Shown here one piece after another: positions 4,755-6,287 of a DNA stretch of 6,287 nucleotides. The stretch is from CAZKCI01 sp964551475. Lineage in GTDB: Bacteria > Auribacterota > Erginobacteria > Erginobacterales > CAZKCI01. The stretch lies in the NCBI GenBank assembly GCA_964551475.1, contig CAZKCI010000138.1, positions 1 through 6,287 of the forward strand, given 5' to 3'. The first letter of the stretch is position 1. Each line of letters starts with the position of its first letter. A model generated the notes under the pieces. The model was not told the origin of the DNA, did not search any database, and saw only the letters and a list, made by a program, of their open reading frames with translations. A program made the translations under genes and the position numbers.

Positions 4755-4759
4755 AGGAG
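4755..4759 (+). promoter_or_regulatory. ribosome binding site of CDS3
   Basis: AGGAG lies 5 nt before ATG 4765, a normal spacing that supports this start. Confidence 0.75.
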
Positions 4760-4764
4760 AGAAA

Positions 4765-6287
4765 ATGAACTTAAGAAAGATTCTGTTCTGGGTAGCTTTT
4801 TCTCTTATCGCGGGCGAAGCCAATAATTCAGTTTTCGCACAAGTAGCTACCGATTACTCACAAGCTGCGAATTGGTTGTCTTTGACTGCTACCGGCAAAG
4901 CAGTAGATATTTTTTACATTTATCCGACGACCGGCTGGACGAATGATACTACGACCCCCCAGATTTGCGCGATAAACAATTCCGCCATGCAAACGGGCGC
5001 ACAACTGGATCTTGCAATACAGGCAAGTGCTTTTGAAACCGTCGGCAATATTTTCGCGCCATACTATCGGCAGGCAAACTCATGCCCCACGAATCGTCAG
5101 GCGTTCATCGGCGGCATCCCGACAACGGACGGCATTGCGGCCTTTGACTACTACATCAAGCACTATAACGACGGCCGCCCGTACATTTTGCTCGGACATT
5201 CACAAGGAGCAAATATAGCGAGCAACCTGTTGGCCCAATACATGAATGAAAATCCAACGGCGTACAGCAGAATGATTGCCGCTTATGTTATCGGATATGC
5301 AGTCACCCCGGCGTACCTTTCCCAAAATCCTATCTTGAAATTCGCTGAAAACGCGGATGATACGGGAGTAATAATTTCGTATAACACTGAAGCTCCTGAT
5401 TGTGACACGGCAACCAATCCGGTCTTATACGCGGGCGTGGGCCTGGTCATAAATCCAATCAGCTGGACAAGAAGCGAAACATTGGCGCCTAAGACCGAAA
5501 GCCTGGGGTCATACCTGCCGAATTCGTCGGGACAATTTGTACAGGTGCCGCAGTACGCCGACGCCCAAATCAACTCTTCGCTTGGGGTGTTATTCTGCAG
5601 TACTGCTGATGAAGATTTTATAGCGGCGATATCTTCAAGTTTCCCCCGGGGAGTTTACCATGATTTTGATATCCCTTTATATTACTTCGATCTAAGGGCA
5701 AACGCCGCCAACAGAGTCAAAAATTACTTAAACAATTCCACCAGACGTTGGATTTCTGATTACAACGGCGACGGGACATCCGATTTCGCCCTCTTCCGCC
5801 CTTCCAGCGGTCTGTGGGCGGTCCGGGATATAACACGGACGCATTTCGGAACGAGCGGTGATCTGCCGGTCAGTGGGGATTACGACGGCGACGGCACAAC
5901 GGATATCGCTTATTTCCGTCCCTCGAACTGTCTCTGGTCTGTCCTGGACGTGGGGGTCGCCTTCTTCGGCCAGCCGGGGGATGTTCCTGTGGTCGGGGAT
6001 TACAACGGAGACGGAACCTGCGACGTAACTACCTTCCGGGGAAGCTCCGGCCTGTGGTCGATTTACTGCCTGACCCAGATCTACTTTGGGGCTTCCACTG
6101 ACTTGTTAGTCCCAGGTGACTACGACGGGGATGGTACGACGGATATCGCTATCTTCCGGCCATCATCAAGTATGTGGTCGGCGAGAAACGTTACCAGGTT
6201 CTATCTCGGCTTGAGCACGGATAGGCCGGTCCCCGGCGATTTCAGCGGAACGGGAAAATGGGAAGGCGGTGTCTTCCGTCCCTCCTC
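4765..6287 (+). CDS. exported DUF3089 alpha/beta-hydrolase fused to FG-GAP/VCBS-like repeats (3' end outside window)
   Basis: The frame is open for 507 codons and leaves the window. Residues 1-25 form a Sec signal peptide with likely cleavage at VFA|QV. Residues 26-320 have the landmarks of the DUF3089 family (alpha/beta-hydrolase fold): FYIYPT near 50, APYYRQ at 98-103, AFDYY at 126-130, GRPYILLGHSQG at 137-148 with nucleophile elbow G-H-S146-Q-G, NPISW at 230-234, and a C-terminal H299-D-F-D...DLRANAANRV in which H299 is the probable catalytic His. The acid residue cannot be assigned. An esterase- or lipase-like activity is plausible but unproven. Repeats start at residues 331, 371, 411, 451 and 491; a sixth would lie outside. 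The hydrolase part is visibly less GC-rich than the repeat part, suggesting domain joining. CDS2 ends 117 nt upstream with no clear terminator. Confidence 0.88.
   Translation, partial: MNLRKILFWVAFSLIAGEANNSVFAQVATDYSQAANWLSLTATGKAVDIFYIYPTTGWTNDTTTPQICAINNSAMQTGAQLDLAIQASAFETVGNIFAPYYRQANSCPTNRQAFIGGIPTTDGIAAFDYYIKHYNDGRPYILLGHSQGANIASNLLAQYMNENPTAYSRMIAAYVIGYAVTPAYLSQNPILKFAENADDTGVIISYNTEAPDCDTATNPVLYAGVGLVINPISWTRSETLAPKTESLGSYLPNSSGQFVQVPQYADAQINSSLGVLFCSTADEDFIAAISSSFPRGVYHDFDIPLYYFDLRANAANRVKNYLNNSTRRWISDYNGDGTSDFALFRPSSGLWAVRDITRTHFGTSGDLPVSGDYDGDGTTDIAYFRPSNCLWSVLDVGVAFFGQPGDVPVVGDYNGDGTCDVTTFRGSSGLWSIYCLTQIYFGASTDLLVPGDYDGDGTTDIAIFRPSSSMWSARNVTRFYLGLSTDRPVPGDFSGTGKWEGGVFRPS
5755..6287 (+). 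repeat. 120-nt units encoding the 40-residue repeats of CDS3 (array incomplete)
   Basis: Units start at 5755, 5875, 5995, 6115 and 6235; the fifth is cut by the window end. The first four have intact DY(N/D)GDG loops, better preserved than those in CDS2. The fifth begins GDFSGTG, a weakened loop like the late units of CDS2. The register is exactly 120 nt as in CDS1 and CDS2. Confidence 0.9.

Overview
The window is bacterial. Two tRNA genes on the minus strand sit at the left edge, and three large plus-strand genes follow, all apparently encoding exported proteins. Strong purine-rich Shine-Dalgarno sites, a G-1-encoding tRNA-His and a textbook rho-independent terminator support a bacterium. 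The dense REP-like palindromes, GC-rich genes and secreted repeat proteins would suit an uncultured Gram-negative or candidate-phylum lineage. That placement is inference; no marker here fixes the phylum.

Layout. Bases 18-53 hold four 9-nt degenerate tandem units. tRNA-His(GTG) and tRNA-Arg(TCT) lie at 62-136 and 179-252 (minus), with a possible promoter at 316-344. Bases 253-1101 have no confident gene. They hold three palindromes (374-546), a minus-strand ORF whose first 48 codons recur at 2521-2662, and a degenerate palindromic element (about 960-1027). CDS1 (1102-2376) is a signal peptide, a Pro/Thr-rich stalk and six 40-residue repeats, followed by a strong terminator. Bases 2377-2838 repeat the earlier arrangement: second copy of the minus-strand ORF, then a better-preserved palindromic element. 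CDS2 (best start 2839, end 4647) is a seven-Asp-box, YCF48-like propeller joined to six 40-residue repeats. CDS3 (4765 to beyond 6287) is a DUF3089 alpha/beta-hydrolase joined to the same repeats and is cut by the window edge.

The main theme is modularity. Three consecutive genes carry unrelated N-terminal regions on one shared C-terminal array of exactly 40-residue repeats with DYDGDG calcium-type loops and AVFRP / W-I-R-N-L-T / YFG motifs. CDS1 and CDS2 both end in PVTR. The array probably serves as a common surface, assembly or binding module. The first two genes also share upstream blocks and a short downstream sequence, which points to duplication of a larger cassette. No obvious terminator separates CDS2 from CDS3, so they may be cotranscribed. 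Functions beyond domain family are not shown by the sequence.
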